Shown in pieces: positions 43,031 to 52,577 of a DNA stretch of 64,000 bases. Position 1 is the stretch's first letter. Each line of letters starts with the position of its first letter. Made by a program: the position numbers and the translations under genes. Below the pieces are notes generated by a model. That model was given only the letters and a program-made list of their open reading frames with translations, was not told the origin of the DNA and did not search any database. Origin of the DNA: Sphingobium cupriresistens (GTDB lineage Bacteria > Pseudomonadota > Alphaproteobacteria > Sphingomonadales > Sphingomonadaceae); assembly GCF_004152865.1 (NCBI RefSeq), contig NZ_SEOO01000001.1:124001-188000 (forward strand). Direction: 5' to 3'.

Positions 43031-43740
43031 TCCCGGCGATCTTTTCCCGACTGGCGCATGACCAGGCTATAGGCCCCGGCGACCATCGCCGCCAGTATGA
43101 ACCAGGTGATGGCATATTGCAGATGGCTGTTGGGGAAACGGACGACGGTCAGCCCGCCGACCGGCAGGGCGTCGGGCGAAGGCCCCGCCTGCGCGTCGAT
43201 GAAATAGTTGGCGATCGGCATGAGCCTGCGCGTGGCGGCGATGGCGGCGACGTCGCGTGAGTACCAGCGGTCGGCGACGGGATCGTTGCTGCGCAGGAAG
43301 CCGCCGCCCGGTTCGGTCAGGCGCAGCAGGCCGGTCACGCGCACCACGCCCTGGGGCCGGTCGTAACGGGTCTTGGCTTCGGGCGGCACGAAACCACGGT
43401 TGACGAACAGGATCGCACCGTTCGCCTGGCGCAGCGGGGTGAGCACCCAATAGCCCGCGCCGCGGACCGTGGCGGCCTGCACCAGCGCGGCCTTGTCATG
43501 CAGGAAGATGCCGGTTGCGGTGACGCGGCGATATTCGTCGGCTTTGTTCGCTCTGGCCGGGGCCGATGCCGGCGCGGCGTGGATACGGGCATCAACGCGG
43601 GCGATCAGGTCGCGCTTCCATGCCAGCCGTTCCACCTGCCAGACGCCAAGCGCCATGAGGCCGACGAACAGGATCAGCGCGGCCAGCGTCAGGCCGACCG
43701 GGAACCCCGCCTTTTGGGGGCGGGGGTCCATGTCTGTCAC
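43027..43740 (-). CDS. SURF1-family oxidase assembly protein
   Basis: Membrane protein of 237 residues with two terminal helices and a periplasmic domain. LGVWQVERLAWKRDLIARVDARI and GYWVLTPLRQANGAILFVNRGFVP are SURF1 hallmarks, and NSHLQYAITWFILAAMVAGAY ends it. SURF1 proteins help insert heme into heme-copper oxidases; a Surf1q form serves quinol oxidases. Its place after cyoD, with ATGA overlaps on both sides, supports the quinol-oxidase type. Confidence 0.9.
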   Translation of the reverse strand: MTDMDPRPQKAGFPVGLTLAALILFVGLMALGVWQVERLAWKRDLIARVDARIHAAPASAPARANKADEYRRVTATGIFLHDKAALVQAATVRGAGYWVLTPLRQANGAILFVNRGFVPPEAKTRYDRPQGVVRVTGLLRLTEPGGGFLRSNDPVADRWYSRDVAAIAATRRLMPIANYFIDAQAGPSPDALPVGGLTVVRFPNSHLQYAITWFILAAMVAGAYSLVMRQSGKDRRE

Positions 43741-44147
43741 GGCATCTGGCTCATGTCATGCGACATGGTCGGCATCATATTATGGTTCAAATGATACATG
43801 ACCCAGGTCGATCCCGACAGGGTGATGACGACCAGCACCAGCGTGAAGATCAGCGCCATCATCGACCAGCCGCCTTCGGAACGGGTGTTCATGTGCAGGA
43901 AGTAGATCATATGCACCACGATCTGCACGATCGCGAAGGCCATGATGATGATCGCGGTGGTCTGCGGATTGGCGAAATAGCCGGTCATGACCAGCCAGAA
44001 GGGGATGGCCGTCAGCAAAACCGACAGGCCGAACCCGATCATATAGCTGCCCATGCTGCCATGTGCCCCGGCATCATGATGATCGTCATGGCCATGCCCG
44101 TGATTGGCGTGCCCATGATCGTTTTGGGCGTGATCGTGCGCGCTCAT
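43737..44147 (-). CDS. cyoD: Cytochrome bo3 quinol oxidase subunit IV
   Basis: Small subunit of 136 residues with three transmembrane helices ([41 protein letters not shown]; a third to the C-terminus). The N-terminal 30 residues are His-rich ([20 protein letters not shown]), unlike E. coli CyoD; this may bind metal or simply be a local feature. ATG 44147 overlaps the cyoC stop (ATGA). A longer frame to 44228 is not used. Confidence 0.88.
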   Translation of the reverse strand: MSAHDHAQNDHGHANHGHGHDDHHDAGAHGSMGSYMIGFGLSVLLTAIPFWLVMTGYFANPQTTAIIIMAFAIVQIVVHMIYFLHMNTRSEGGWSMMALIFTLVLVVITLSGSTWVMYHLNHNMMPTMSHDMSQMP

Positions 44148-44788
44148 CGCAGCATTCCCATCAGATAGACAAAGGTGAAGACGCCGATCCAGATGACGTC
44201 GAGGAAGTGCCAGAACATGCTGAGGCACATCAGGCGGCGCTGGTTGGCGGGGATCAGGCCATGTTTGGCGACCTGCACCATCAGCGTCACCAGCCAGATG
44301 CAGCCGAAGGTGACGTGAAGTCCGTGGGTGCCGACCAGCGTGAAGAAGGCAGACAGGAAGCCCGACCGCATCGGCGTCGCGCCCTCATGGATGAGGTGCG
44401 CGAACTCGTACATTTCGATGCTGAGGAACGCCAGGCCGAACAGGCCGGTGATGGCCAGCCAGCCCTGCGTCGCGCCGACCCTGTTCTTCTCCATCGCCAG
44501 CATGGCGAAACCATAGGTGATGGAGGAGAAGAGCAGCATGGCGGTGTTGAGGGCCACCAGCGGCAGGTCGAACAAATCTTTCGGCCCCGGCCCCGCCGCA
44601 TAATTGCCGCCCAGCACCGCATAGGTGGCGAACAGGCAGGCGAAGATGAGGCAATCGCTCATCAGGTACATCCAGAAGCCCAGCATGGTGCTGGAGCCTT
44701 CGGGATGATGCGGCTCATGCGCCAGGTGAAAGAGCGGGTTGCCGTCCTTGTCGAGGAAGGCGGGGTCGATCGGAGATGCGCTTGCCAT
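44144..44788 (-). CDS. cyoC: Cytochrome bo3 quinol oxidase subunit III
   Basis: Subunit of 214 residues and five helices. Features are [24 protein letters not shown], the [14 protein letters not shown] segment and [20 protein letters not shown], all typical of heme-copper oxidase subunit III. It stabilises the binuclear-centre subunit. Six bases separate it from cyoB; it overlaps cyoD. Confidence 0.95.
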   Translation of the reverse strand: MASASPIDPAFLDKDGNPLFHLAHEPHHPEGSSTMLGFWMYLMSDCLIFACLFATYAVLGGNYAAGPGPKDLFDLPLVALNTAMLLFSSITYGFAMLAMEKNRVGATQGWLAITGLFGLAFLSIEMYEFAHLIHEGATPMRSGFLSAFFTLVGTHGLHVTFGCIWLVTLMVQVAKHGLIPANQRRLMCLSMFWHFLDVIWIGVFTFVYLMGMLR

Positions 44789-44794
44789 GACGAT

Positions 44795-46813
44795 TTAACC
44801 CTGGGTCGCGAGCAGCGCGGTGCGCTCGCCCTCGGTGCGCTCGACCACATCCTTGGGGATGTAGAAGTCGCGCTTATAGTTGAAAGTATGGCCGATCGCG
44901 ACGGCCAGGATGCCGACGAAGCTGAGGCCAGCGAGCCACCAGATGTACCAGATCATGCCGACCGAGAAGGCGATGGACAGCCCCGCGATGATGATGCCGG
45001 TGCCGGTGTTGGACGGCATGTGGATCGCTTCATAACCCGTCAGCGGACGCTGATAGCCGCGCTTCTTCATGTCGGCCCAGGCGTCATTGTCGTGAATGAC
45101 GGGCGTGAAGGCGAAATTATAGTCTGGCGGGGGCGAGCTGGTCGCCCATTCCAGCGTGCGGCCGTTCCACGGATCGCCCGTCGTGTCGCGCAGCTTCTCG
45201 CGGTTGATGATGCTGACCGCGAACTGGACGAACATGCAGGCGATGCCGGCCGCGATCATCAGCGCGCCGAAGGCGGCGATCTGGAACCAGATTTGCAGCG
45301 AAGGATCGTCGAACACGCGCATCCGGCGGGTCACGCCCATCAGGCCGAGGATGTAGAGCGGCATGAAGGCGAACCAGAAGCCCACGACCCACAGCCAGAA
45401 GCTGCGCTTGCCCCATTTGGTATCCAGCGTGAAGCCGAACGCCTTGGGCCACCAGTAATTGATCGCCGCGAACAGGCCGAACAATACGCCGCCGATGATG
45501 ACGTTGTGGAAATGCGCGATCAGGAACAGCGAGTTGTGCAGCACGAAGTCGGCGGGCGGCACGGCGAGCAGCACGCCGGTCATCCCGCCGACGGTGAAGG
45601 TCAGCATGAAGGCCACGGTCCACATCATCGGCAGGTCGAACCGGATGCGCCCGCGATACATGGTGAACAGCCAGTTGAACAGCTTGGCGCCAGTCGGGAT
45701 GGAAATGACCATCGTCGTGATGCCGAAGAAGCTGTTGACGCTGGCGCCCGACCCCATGGTGAAGAAGTGGTGCAGCCACACGAGATAGGACAGGATCGCG
45801 ATAACGACCGTCGCATAGACCATCGAACTATAGCCGAAGAGCCGCTTGTTCGAAAAAGTCGAGGTGACTTCGGAGAACACGCCGAACAGCGGCAAGATGA
45901 GGATATAGACTTCCGGGTGACCCCAGATCCAGATCAGGTTCACATACATCATGGGGTTGCCGCCCATGTCGTTGGTGAAGAAGGCGGTGCCGACATAGCG
46001 GTCCAGCGACAGCAGCGCCAGCACGGCGGTCAGCACCGGGAAGGCCGCGACGATCAGTATGTTGGCGCACAGCGAAGTCCAGGTGAAGACCGGCAGCTTC
46101 ATCATGTTCATGCCCGGCGCGCGCATCTTGACGATGGTCGCGATCAGGTTGACGCCCGACAGCAATGTGCCGATGCCTGCGATCTGCAAGCCCCAGATAT
46201 AATAATCGACGCCGACCCCTGGCGAATAGGCGATGCCCGACAGCGGCGGATAGGCCAGCCAGCCGGTGCGCGCAAATTCGCCCACGAACAGCGACATCAT
46301 GACGATCACGGCGCCCGCCGTGGTCATCCAGAAACTGAAATTGTTGAGGAAGGGGAAGGACACGTCGCGCGCGCCGATCTGGAGCGGGACGATATAGTTC
46401 ATGATGCCCGTAATCATCGGCATCGCGACGAAGAAGATCATGATGACGCCATGCGCCGTGAAAATCTGGTCATAATGATGGGCGTTGAGATAGCCCTCCG
46501 ACCCGTTGAACGCCATCGCCTGTTGCAGGCGCATCATCACCGCATCGGCAAAGCCGCGCACGAACATGATGAGGCCCAGGATCATGTACATGATGCCGAT
46601 GCGCTTATGGTCGACGGTGGTGAACCAGTCGCGCCACAACATGCCCCATAATTTATATTTGGTGATGCCCGCGACGACGACGAGGCCGCCGAGCATGACC
46701 ATGATGAAGGTGCCGACGACGATCGGCTCGTGCAGGGGCAGCGAACTCCAGTCGAGCCGACCGAATATCAGCTTCCAGATGCCGCTATTTTCAGAGGCGG
46801 GGGAGGGGGACAT
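44795..46813 (-). CDS. cyoB: Cytochrome bo3 quinol oxidase subunit I
   Basis: Catalytic subunit of 672 residues and about 15 helices that reduces O2 to water and pumps protons. Heme and copper ligands are visible: AHGVIMIFF (low-spin heme), [15 protein letters not shown] (CuB and the Tyr cross-link segment), HHFFTMG (two CuB His), HFHNVIIGG (two heme His). The extra N- and C-terminal helices are those of the CyoB type. It accepts electrons from ubiquinol through CyoA. The gap of 56 bases to cyoA is the largest inside the unit. Confidence 0.96.
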   Translation of the reverse strand: MSPSPASENSGIWKLIFGRLDWSSLPLHEPIVVGTFIMVMLGGLVVVAGITKYKLWGMLWRDWFTTVDHKRIGIMYMILGLIMFVRGFADAVMMRLQQAMAFNGSEGYLNAHHYDQIFTAHGVIMIFFVAMPMITGIMNYIVPLQIGARDVSFPFLNNFSFWMTTAGAVIVMMSLFVGEFARTGWLAYPPLSGIAYSPGVGVDYYIWGLQIAGIGTLLSGVNLIATIVKMRAPGMNMMKLPVFTWTSLCANILIVAAFPVLTAVLALLSLDRYVGTAFFTNDMGGNPMMYVNLIWIWGHPEVYILILPLFGVFSEVTSTFSNKRLFGYSSMVYATVVIAILSYLVWLHHFFTMGSGASVNSFFGITTMVISIPTGAKLFNWLFTMYRGRIRFDLPMMWTVAFMLTFTVGGMTGVLLAVPPADFVLHNSLFLIAHFHNVIIGGVLFGLFAAINYWWPKAFGFTLDTKWGKRSFWLWVVGFWFAFMPLYILGLMGVTRRMRVFDDPSLQIWFQIAAFGALMIAAGIACMFVQFAVSIINREKLRDTTGDPWNGRTLEWATSSPPPDYNFAFTPVIHDNDAWADMKKRGYQRPLTGYEAIHMPSNTGTGIIIAGLSIAFSVGMIWYIWWLAGLSFVGILAVAIGHTFNYKRDFYIPKDVVERTEGERTALLATQG

Positions 46814-46869
46814 GGCGTCTAGCCTTCAGGCGAGAGAGGAAAGAAAGAACGGGGGCAGGGCATGGGCGA

Positions 46870-48057
46870 TCACATGCCTTCATGACCGGCATGGCCACCG
46901 CCATGCCCATCGCCGTCCTGCTGGCCGGGGGCTTGCTTGCCCCGCGCGGCCGGGGTGCGGTCCGCGGCCGGGGTCATGCCCGCGGGCTGGGCGATTTCGC
47001 CCTTCTTGCCCGGTTCGACCGGATGATAACCGCCGACGTCGATCGTGCCGTCATGGCGTAGCCCTTCGACGTTATGCGCGGACTCCTTGCCCGCGCCGCC
47101 TCGGCTGTCGGTCATCATCACCGCGTCCATGCACTTCTTGCCCGGCTGCACGCACATGTTGAGCGCAGCGTGGAAAAGCCTGGGCTCGACGCCGCTGAAA
47201 TACATCGGCGGCACCTTTTCGCTGGGCTGCTCCAGCTTGACATAAGTCGCCCGGTCCAGCGTCGCGCTGCTGGCCTTCACCTTGGCGACCCACTGGTCGA
47301 AACCGGCCTGGTCCACGGCGTGGAAGCGGAAGCGCATGTTGGAGAAACCGGCACCCGAATAATTGGCGGAGAAGCCCTCATAATCGCCCGGCTTGTTGGC
47401 GACCGCGTGCAGCACCGTCTGCATCCCCGGCATGGCGTAAATCTGACCAGCGAGCGCGGGCACGAAGAAGCTGTTCATGATGGTCGAGGAGGTGATTTTG
47501 AACTCGATCGGCCGGTCGACCGGCGCGGCCAGTTCGTTCACCGTCGCGATGCCCAGTTCAGGGTAGATGAACACCCATTTCCAGTCCATCGCCACCACTT
47601 CGACCTGCAACCGCTTGGCGGCCGGATCGACCTTGCGCGCATGATCGACGCGATCGAGCGGGCGATAGGGGTCGAGCAGATGGGTGCTGCTCCACGTCAC
47701 CGCGCCCAGCGCGATGATGATCAACAGCGGCGCCGACCAGATCAGCAGTTCCAGGCTGGTCGAATGATCCCAGTCGGGGTCATAATCCTCCGCTCGTCCC
47801 TTTTCCCGATATTTCCAGGCGAACCAGATGGTCATCGCCATCACCGGAATGATGATCAGCAGCATCAGCGCGGTGGAAATCAGGATCAGGTCGCGTTGCT
47901 GCATTGCAACGTCGCCGGCGGGGGACAGGACCACCCAGTTGCATCCGCCCAGCGGCAGCAGCAGGAGTGGCGCGATTCGGCGCAGGAATGCGCGCTTGGT
48001 GGCGGGATGACGGGCTATCATGCGGCCCGCATTATCAGGATGGCCGGCGCGCGACAT
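46870..48057 (-). CDS. cyoA: Cytochrome bo3 quinol oxidase subunit II
   Basis: Membrane-anchored periplasmic subunit of 395 residues, with a lipoprotein signal (LLLLPLGGC, Cys39) and two helices before the cupredoxin domain (VVAMDWKWVFIYPELGIATVNE). The CuA ligand set is absent, so it is a quinol rather than cytochrome c oxidase. The C-terminal tail after residue 330 is Gly/His-rich (GDGHGGGHAGHEGM). ATG 48057 follows AAAAGG; ATGs at 48090 and 48021 are possible. First gene of the operon, divergent from the MHS transporter. Confidence 0.93.
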   Translation of the reverse strand: MSRAGHPDNAGRMIARHPATKRAFLRRIAPLLLLPLGGCNWVVLSPAGDVAMQQRDLILISTALMLLIIIPVMAMTIWFAWKYREKGRAEDYDPDWDHSTSLELLIWSAPLLIIIALGAVTWSSTHLLDPYRPLDRVDHARKVDPAAKRLQVEVVAMDWKWVFIYPELGIATVNELAAPVDRPIEFKITSSTIMNSFFVPALAGQIYAMPGMQTVLHAVANKPGDYEGFSANYSGAGFSNMRFRFHAVDQAGFDQWVAKVKASSATLDRATYVKLEQPSEKVPPMYFSGVEPRLFHAALNMCVQPGKKCMDAVMMTDSRGGAGKESAHNVEGLRHDGTIDVGGYHPVEPGKKGEIAQPAGMTPAADRTPAARGKQAPGQQDGDGHGGGHAGHEGM

Positions 48058-48184
48058 TGGACCTTTTGTCCTATCCCTGTGCATCTGCAAAATAGGGCAT
48101 GGGTGAATTTATCACCGGGATGATTCGTCGCGCAACGAAGTGCGGCACGGATCGTTCCCGCAGCATGAAGGTCCGTTTTACCCC

Positions 48185-49519
48185 ATGACTTCCGCGACGA
48201 CCACGCCCAATTCGACCCAGGCGGAACGCGACGTGCGCCAGCTTCATGCCCATGGGCACAAGAAGATCGCGCCCGGCGAGATCGCGATCGGCGTCATCAT
48301 CGGGCGGACGTCGGAATTTTTCGACTTCTTCGTCTATGCGATCGCGTCCTGCATCGTCTTCCCGGCGCATATCTTCCCCTATATGTCGCCGCTGATGGGG
48401 ACGCTCTGGTCCTTCGCCATCTTCGCGCTCGCCTTCATCACGCGCCCGATCGGGTCGTTCATCTTCATGGCGGTCGATCGCGCTTATGGTCGCGGCGTCA
48501 AGCTGACCATCGCATTGTTCCTGCTGGGCGGATCGACGGCGGCCATCGCCTTCCTTCCGGGCTATGACACGATCGGCCATGGCGCCGCCTTCCTGCTGGC
48601 GCTGTTCCGCGCCGGACAGGGCGTGGCGCTGGGCGGCACCTGGGACGGCCTCGCCTCCTTGCTCTCGCTCAACGCGCCGCAGAACAAGCGCGGCTGGTAT
48701 GCGATGATGCCGCAACTCGGCGCGCCGCTGGCGCTCATGGTGGCGGCCGGCCTGTTCGCCTTCTTCCTCAACACCCTCTCGACCGCGGACTTCCTCGACT
48801 GGGGCTGGCGCTATCCCTTCTTCGTCGCCTTCGCGATCAACGTGGTGGCGCTGTTCGCCCGCCTGCGGATCGTCGTGACGCACGAGTTCGAGCGCCTGTT
48901 CGAAAGTCGCGAGCTACAGCCTTCGCCGGTTATCGAAACCGTCCGCAGCGAAGGGCGCAACATCGTGATCGGCGCTTTCGCGCCTATGGCCAGCTTCGCG
49001 CTGTTCCACATGGTCACCGTGTTCCCGCTGTCCTGGATCGCGCTCTATACCGACCAGCCGCTGGAACGATTCCTGATGATCGAGGTAATCGGCGCGTTCG
49101 TCGGCGTGCTGGCGATCATCGTGTCGGGCTTCGTCGCCGACATGGTGGGCCGCCGGACCCTGATTGGATGGTCGGCCGTGGGGATCGCCATCTTCGCCGT
49201 CGCCGCGCCCTTGCTGCTGAACGGCGGCGATCTGGGCGAAGTCGCGTTCATGGTGCTGGGCTTCATCCTGCTGGGCCTCAGCTTCGGCCAGTCGTCGGGC
49301 ATCGTGGCCTCCAACTTCCGCACCGCGACCCGCTATACCGGGTCGGCCCTGACGTCGGACCTCGCCTGGCTGGTGGGCGCGGGTTTCGCGCCACTGGCGG
49401 CGCTTTTGGTGTCCGCCGAATTCGGCCTGGCTGCGTCGGGCGTCTATCTTTTGTCGGGTGCGGTGGTGACCGGGGTCGCCCTGTTCGTGAACAAGGAACT
49501 GGCCGGCCGCGATCGTTAA
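48185..49519 (+). CDS. MFS transporter, metabolite:H+ symporter (MHS) family
   Basis: Transporter of 444 residues with about 12 helices. The signatures GRTSEFFDFFVYAIASCIVFP, ALAFITRPIGSFIFM, RAGQGVALGGTWDGL and the MHS-type GLSFGQSSGIVAS segment are present. Such proteins import dicarboxylates, tricarboxylates or related organic acids; the exact substrate is unknown. ATG 48185 is preferred over a GTG at 48140. It ends in a 4-base convergent overlap with the glycosyltransferase gene. Confidence 0.85.
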   Translation: MTSATTTPNSTQAERDVRQLHAHGHKKIAPGEIAIGVIIGRTSEFFDFFVYAIASCIVFPAHIFPYMSPLMGTLWSFAIFALAFITRPIGSFIFMAVDRAYGRGVKLTIALFLLGGSTAAIAFLPGYDTIGHGAAFLLALFRAGQGVALGGTWDGLASLLSLNAPQNKRGWYAMMPQLGAPLALMVAAGLFAFFLNTLSTADFLDWGWRYPFFVAFAINVVALFARLRIVVTHEFERLFESRELQPSPVIETVRSEGRNIVIGAFAPMASFALFHMVTVFPLSWIALYTDQPLERFLMIEVIGAFVGVLAIIVSGFVADMVGRRTLIGWSAVGIAIFAVAAPLLLNGGDLGEVAFMVLGFILLGLSFGQSSGIVASNFRTATRYTGSALTSDLAWLVGAGFAPLAALLVSAEFGLAASGVYLLSGAVVTGVALFVNKELAGRDR

Positions 49520-50376
49520 GAGGCCGCGCGCATCCTTTTGAGCGCCTTGCGGTCGAACCAGGCGGTGAGGCCGGGGCGCGGGCGGAAACGCGGCAGCCAT
49601 TCGGAATAGAGGATGGCAAGACGCGCGGGGAGGCCGGCCGGCCCCTCGCGCGTCATGATGTCCGACACGATCCGGTTCTGGTAGAAACGCACCGAATAGT
49701 TGACCAGCCGCTTATAATGCATGTGCCAGGTTTGGGGCCGGGCCAGGCTGACCTGTTCGCACAGGAAACCCGCATCGTCGCAGGGCACGACCCCCGCCAG
49801 ATCCCAGGCGATATCCTTTTGCAGTCCGGTATGCGCCCAGGACGCCACCAGCCCGTCGTCGCCGATCAGGTCGTCGGGCAGGCGCAGCCCGCGGGCGCGG
49901 ATATCCCGCACGAAATTCCCAGACAGTGCATAGAGATCGCCGAACAGCCCGCCTTCGCTGTGGAGCGTGCCGCGATAGGTTGCCGCCATCCGCCCGTTCA
50001 TCGGCATTCCCGATGCGGCATTGGCGCGGGGGTGGGCGGCCAGATCGGCGACCAGCGCGTCGATCGAGCCCGCCACGATCTGCGCATCTCCATCCAGGAA
50101 GACGACCGCATCCTCGGACCCGGTCAGCAGGTCATGGACCATATGGTTCCAGGTCCGCGACTTGCCGCCCGCCTGAATGTCATGGACGATGACATTAGCC
50201 CGGCCGGTCGCCGCTGCCCGCGCCCGCGCGACCGTGGCGTCGGTCGTGCCGTTCACCAGCACATGGAAGATTGTGTCCGCCCGGTCGAGCGGCAGGGACG
50301 CCAGGCAGGCGCCGATCCGGCGTTCTTCCTGATGGGCGAAGATGGCGACGGCGACGGAAGAGGGGGGGACCGTCAT
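49516..50376 (-). CDS. Family 2-type glycosyltransferase
   Basis: Cytoplasmic GT-A-fold enzyme of 286 residues. N-terminal VAVAIFAHQEERRIGACLASL, the acidic metal site VFLDGDAQI and DDLIGDDGLV are typical of GT2-like enzymes. No membrane helix is visible. It starts four bases after the amt stop, with part of the ribosome site in that stop region, so it is translated with amt though the roles are unrelated. Probably builds an envelope or exopolysaccharide glycan; the acceptor is unknown. Confidence 0.75.
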   Translation of the reverse strand: MTVPPSSVAVAIFAHQEERRIGACLASLPLDRADTIFHVLVNGTTDATVARARAAATGRANVIVHDIQAGGKSRTWNHMVHDLLTGSEDAVVFLDGDAQIVAGSIDALVADLAAHPRANAASGMPMNGRMAATYRGTLHSEGGLFGDLYALSGNFVRDIRARGLRLPDDLIGDDGLVASWAHTGLQKDIAWDLAGVVPCDDAGFLCEQVSLARPQTWHMHYKRLVNYSVRFYQNRIVSDIMTREGPAGLPARLAILYSEWLPRFRPRPGLTAWFDRKALKRMRAAS

Positions 50377-50380
50377 TGCC

Positions 50381-51655
50381 TTAACGGAAGTCCCAGCCCT
50401 GCTGGCCATGCTGGCTGGCGTCGAGGCCGTCGGCCTCTTCCTGCGCGCTTACCCGCATGGGGATGACGACCGAAACGACCAGCGCGGCGATCGCGCTGCC
50501 GACCATCGCCCACAGCGCAACCACGACCAGGCCGATGGCCTGAGAGGTCAAGGCTCCGAGCAGGCTGATATTCGCGTCGAAGCCGACCCCGCCCAGCAGC
50601 GGCAGGACGAACAGCGGCAGCAGCAGTATGCCGGTCAGGCCGCCCAGCCCATGGATGGCGAAGACGCTCGCGCCGTCGTCGACCCGGCCGGACAGCAGCC
50701 CCATGCCGATGCGGGACACGCAGGCGGCGATGACGCCGATCAGCATCGCGCCGCCGGTGCCGACCAGCGCGGCGCTGGCCGATATGGCGGCGATGCCCGC
50801 CAGCGCGCCGGACAGGATGCCCGTCGCACTGGTGCGGGCGCTCAGCATCCGGTCGAGTAGCCCCCAGGTCAGCGCTGCGGCGCAGGCGGCGAAGAGGTGA
50901 TTGAGGATGGCGGTCGCGGCGTCGTCCGTCGCGCCCAGCGCCCAGCCGCCGACCACGCCGGACAGGCCGATCCAGAGCAGCCCGCCGCCGGCCAGGCTGA
51001 GCAGGGGAGCATGGCCGGGATCGGACGGCTCGCGTCGTGGGCCTGCGATCAGGGCGAGAGCGAGCGCGGAAAAGCCCGCCACGCCATGCAGCACCAGCCC
51101 GCCGGCGAAATCCATGACTCCCAGGTCCGCGAGCCAGCCGCCGCCCCACACCGCATGGGCGACCGGGGCATAGACCAGCAGCAGCCAGAGCGGGGTGAAG
51201 GCGATCCACCAGCCGATCCGCGTCCGCTCCGCCACCGCGCCCACCAGCAGGCAGGCGGCGAGCAGCGCAATCGACAACTGGAACAGGATGAATGCCGATT
51301 CGGGCACCGTCAGCCCGTCACGCAACTGGGCGAGATTGGCGAGCAGCAAATTCGCGTCGCCGCCCAGCCAGGCGCTGCCCGGCGCATAGGCGATGCTGTA
51401 GCCCGCAATGGCCCAGGTCAGCGCGGCGACCGCCGCGACCGAGGCTCCCTGCGCCGTCACCGACAGGGCGCTGCGCACATTGACCTGCCCCGCATGGCGC
51501 AGCATCAATCCCGGCAACGCGGCCAGCAGCACCAGCAGCGCGCACAGGATCATCCAGCCGGTGTCGCCGCTGTCGGCCACGGCCACCTGCGCCCAGGCAG
51601 GTTGCGGCATCGCCAGCATGGTCAGAAGGGGCAGGGCGAAGTAAATGCGCATCAT
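50381..51655 (-). CDS. amt: Ammonium transporter Amt
   Basis: Ammonium channel of 424 residues with a cleaved signal (YFALPLLTMLAMPQPAWA) and about 11 helices. The twin pore His are seen in APVAHAVWGGGWL and AIHGLGGLTG, and the FQLSIALLAACLLVGAVAER helix is typical. It is more divergent than AmtB, and the usual glnK gene for regulation is absent from either side. ATG 51655 (or 51652) is chosen over a long N-terminal extension to 51898. Confidence 0.88.
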   Translation of the reverse strand: MMRIYFALPLLTMLAMPQPAWAQVAVADSGDTGWMILCALLVLLAALPGLMLRHAGQVNVRSALSVTAQGASVAAVAALTWAIAGYSIAYAPGSAWLGGDANLLLANLAQLRDGLTVPESAFILFQLSIALLAACLLVGAVAERTRIGWWIAFTPLWLLLVYAPVAHAVWGGGWLADLGVMDFAGGLVLHGVAGFSALALALIAGPRREPSDPGHAPLLSLAGGGLLWIGLSGVVGGWALGATDDAATAILNHLFAACAAALTWGLLDRMLSARTSATGILSGALAGIAAISASAALVGTGGAMLIGVIAACVSRIGMGLLSGRVDDGASVFAIHGLGGLTGILLLPLFVLPLLGGVGFDANISLLGALTSQAIGLVVVALWAMVGSAIAALVVSVVIPMRVSAQEEADGLDASQHGQQGWDFR

Positions 51656-52057
51656 CAAAACCCGGCTATGGACAAGTCCGCTGTGTCTAGCGGCGCTCTG
51701 GTAAAGTTTTCGATAAGCAAGGTCGATGGCGGTAGAGGATGGCGCGGGGGTGACGCCCGGTCGAAGCGACCGCGACGCGCCACATGGGTCACATTCATGC
51801 GACAGCGGCGCGACGCCTACGTGACAGTGATGCGCCGATGGCGGAGCGCCAGGGCTGTCGGGGAGAGGCGGGTTCATCCAGAAGGATAGACCAGACAAAA
51901 TCCTATGTTGAAAGCCTTCCGTGGACGGGCGTCTGGCTCGTCTTTCCGCCGATGGGTGGCGAGAGGCGGTTTACAGATGCCGCTATGGTAATGGCGCTCC
52001 CTTCCCTTTAGAGGGGCGGCGCAGTTCCAAGACATTCATGCAGACGATGGCAGGTAG
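51656..52057. other. Intergenic region of about 400 bases
   Basis: The shared promoter region of divergent amt and the HNH-like gene. No convincing coding frame or RNA gene is seen. Bases about 51770-51850 contain several GCGACGC, GTCACATT and GTGACAG words, giving weak short dyads. Nothing specific for NtrC binding is seen. Confidence 0.5.
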
Positions 52058-52399
52058 ATGATGGCCCGCAAATATTCGAAACATGGTCGCTACGAAGACG
52101 TGGCTGTCGAGGAGGATGCGCCCGCGCCGGTGATAGACTGCTGGCTGTGCGGGCGGCCGACCGGCAAGACAATCGTCTGGCATCATCCTGTTCCCAAAAG
52201 CCGGGGCGGGCGCGATGTCGTTCCCATGCATGGCATCTGCCAGCAGACGCTGATCGCCAATTTCACCAATTCCGAATTGCAGCGCCATGGCACGGATGTC
52301 GAGGGCCTGCTGGCCCATCCCAATGTGCGCAAATTCGTCGACTGGGTGGCGAACAAAGACCCCGATTTTACCGCGACCACGGCCAAGAAGCAGCGTTAG
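52058..52399 (+). CDS. Small HNH-endonuclease-like protein, atypical
   Basis: Protein of 113 residues. CWLCGR (a zinc-type knuckle) and VWHHPVPKSRGGRDVVPMHGIC resemble small HNH nucleases of Proteobacteria. In typical members a His-rich ICHxxIH segment follows; here it is ICQQTLI, so two expected His are replaced. This may be a non-catalytic or altered protein. ATG 52058 or 52061 both fit. The C-terminal half is polar, with basic residues at the end (TAKKQR). Confidence 0.65.
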   Translation: MMARKYSKHGRYEDVAVEEDAPAPVIDCWLCGRPTGKTIVWHHPVPKSRGGRDVVPMHGICQQTLIANFTNSELQRHGTDVEGLLAHPNVRKFVDWVANKDPDFTATTAKKQR

Positions 52400-52439
52400 G
52401 GCGCGCGACGATTTGCCTGCTGCGCTCGGATATGAGCAG

Positions 52440-52460
52440 GATGCCGGGTCAAGCCCGGCA
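52440..52460. repeat. Perfect short hairpin ATGCCGGG/CCCGGCAT
   Basis: ATGCCGGGT then a short spacer then GCCCGGCAT forms a stable stem after the HNH-like gene. No T-run follows it, so it is weak as a terminator. It lies within the gap between convergent genes. Confidence 0.55.
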
Positions 52461-52577
52461 TGTGGAAGGGAATGCAGGCGACCGGAAGCGGACTGTCCCG
52501 CTTTGCCCTCTTCCGCCTTCGCGGGAGAGGGCTCAGGCAGCAGAACGTCTGCTACCCACCTCACTATCGCCACTAAC

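Noticed and set aside
44063..46651. Open frame of 862 codons on the plus strand opposite cyoB/cyoC
   Set aside because: Long open frames antisense to GC-rich coding genes are common. Its composition is His/Asp/Gln/Arg-rich without any domain, while the minus strand encodes a clear oxidase.
46870..48057. CyoA as a CuA-containing cytochrome c oxidase subunit II
   Set aside because: The cysteines NMCVQPGKKC do not match the CuA ligand pattern, and the operon is of CyoABCD type, so a quinol oxidase is favoured.
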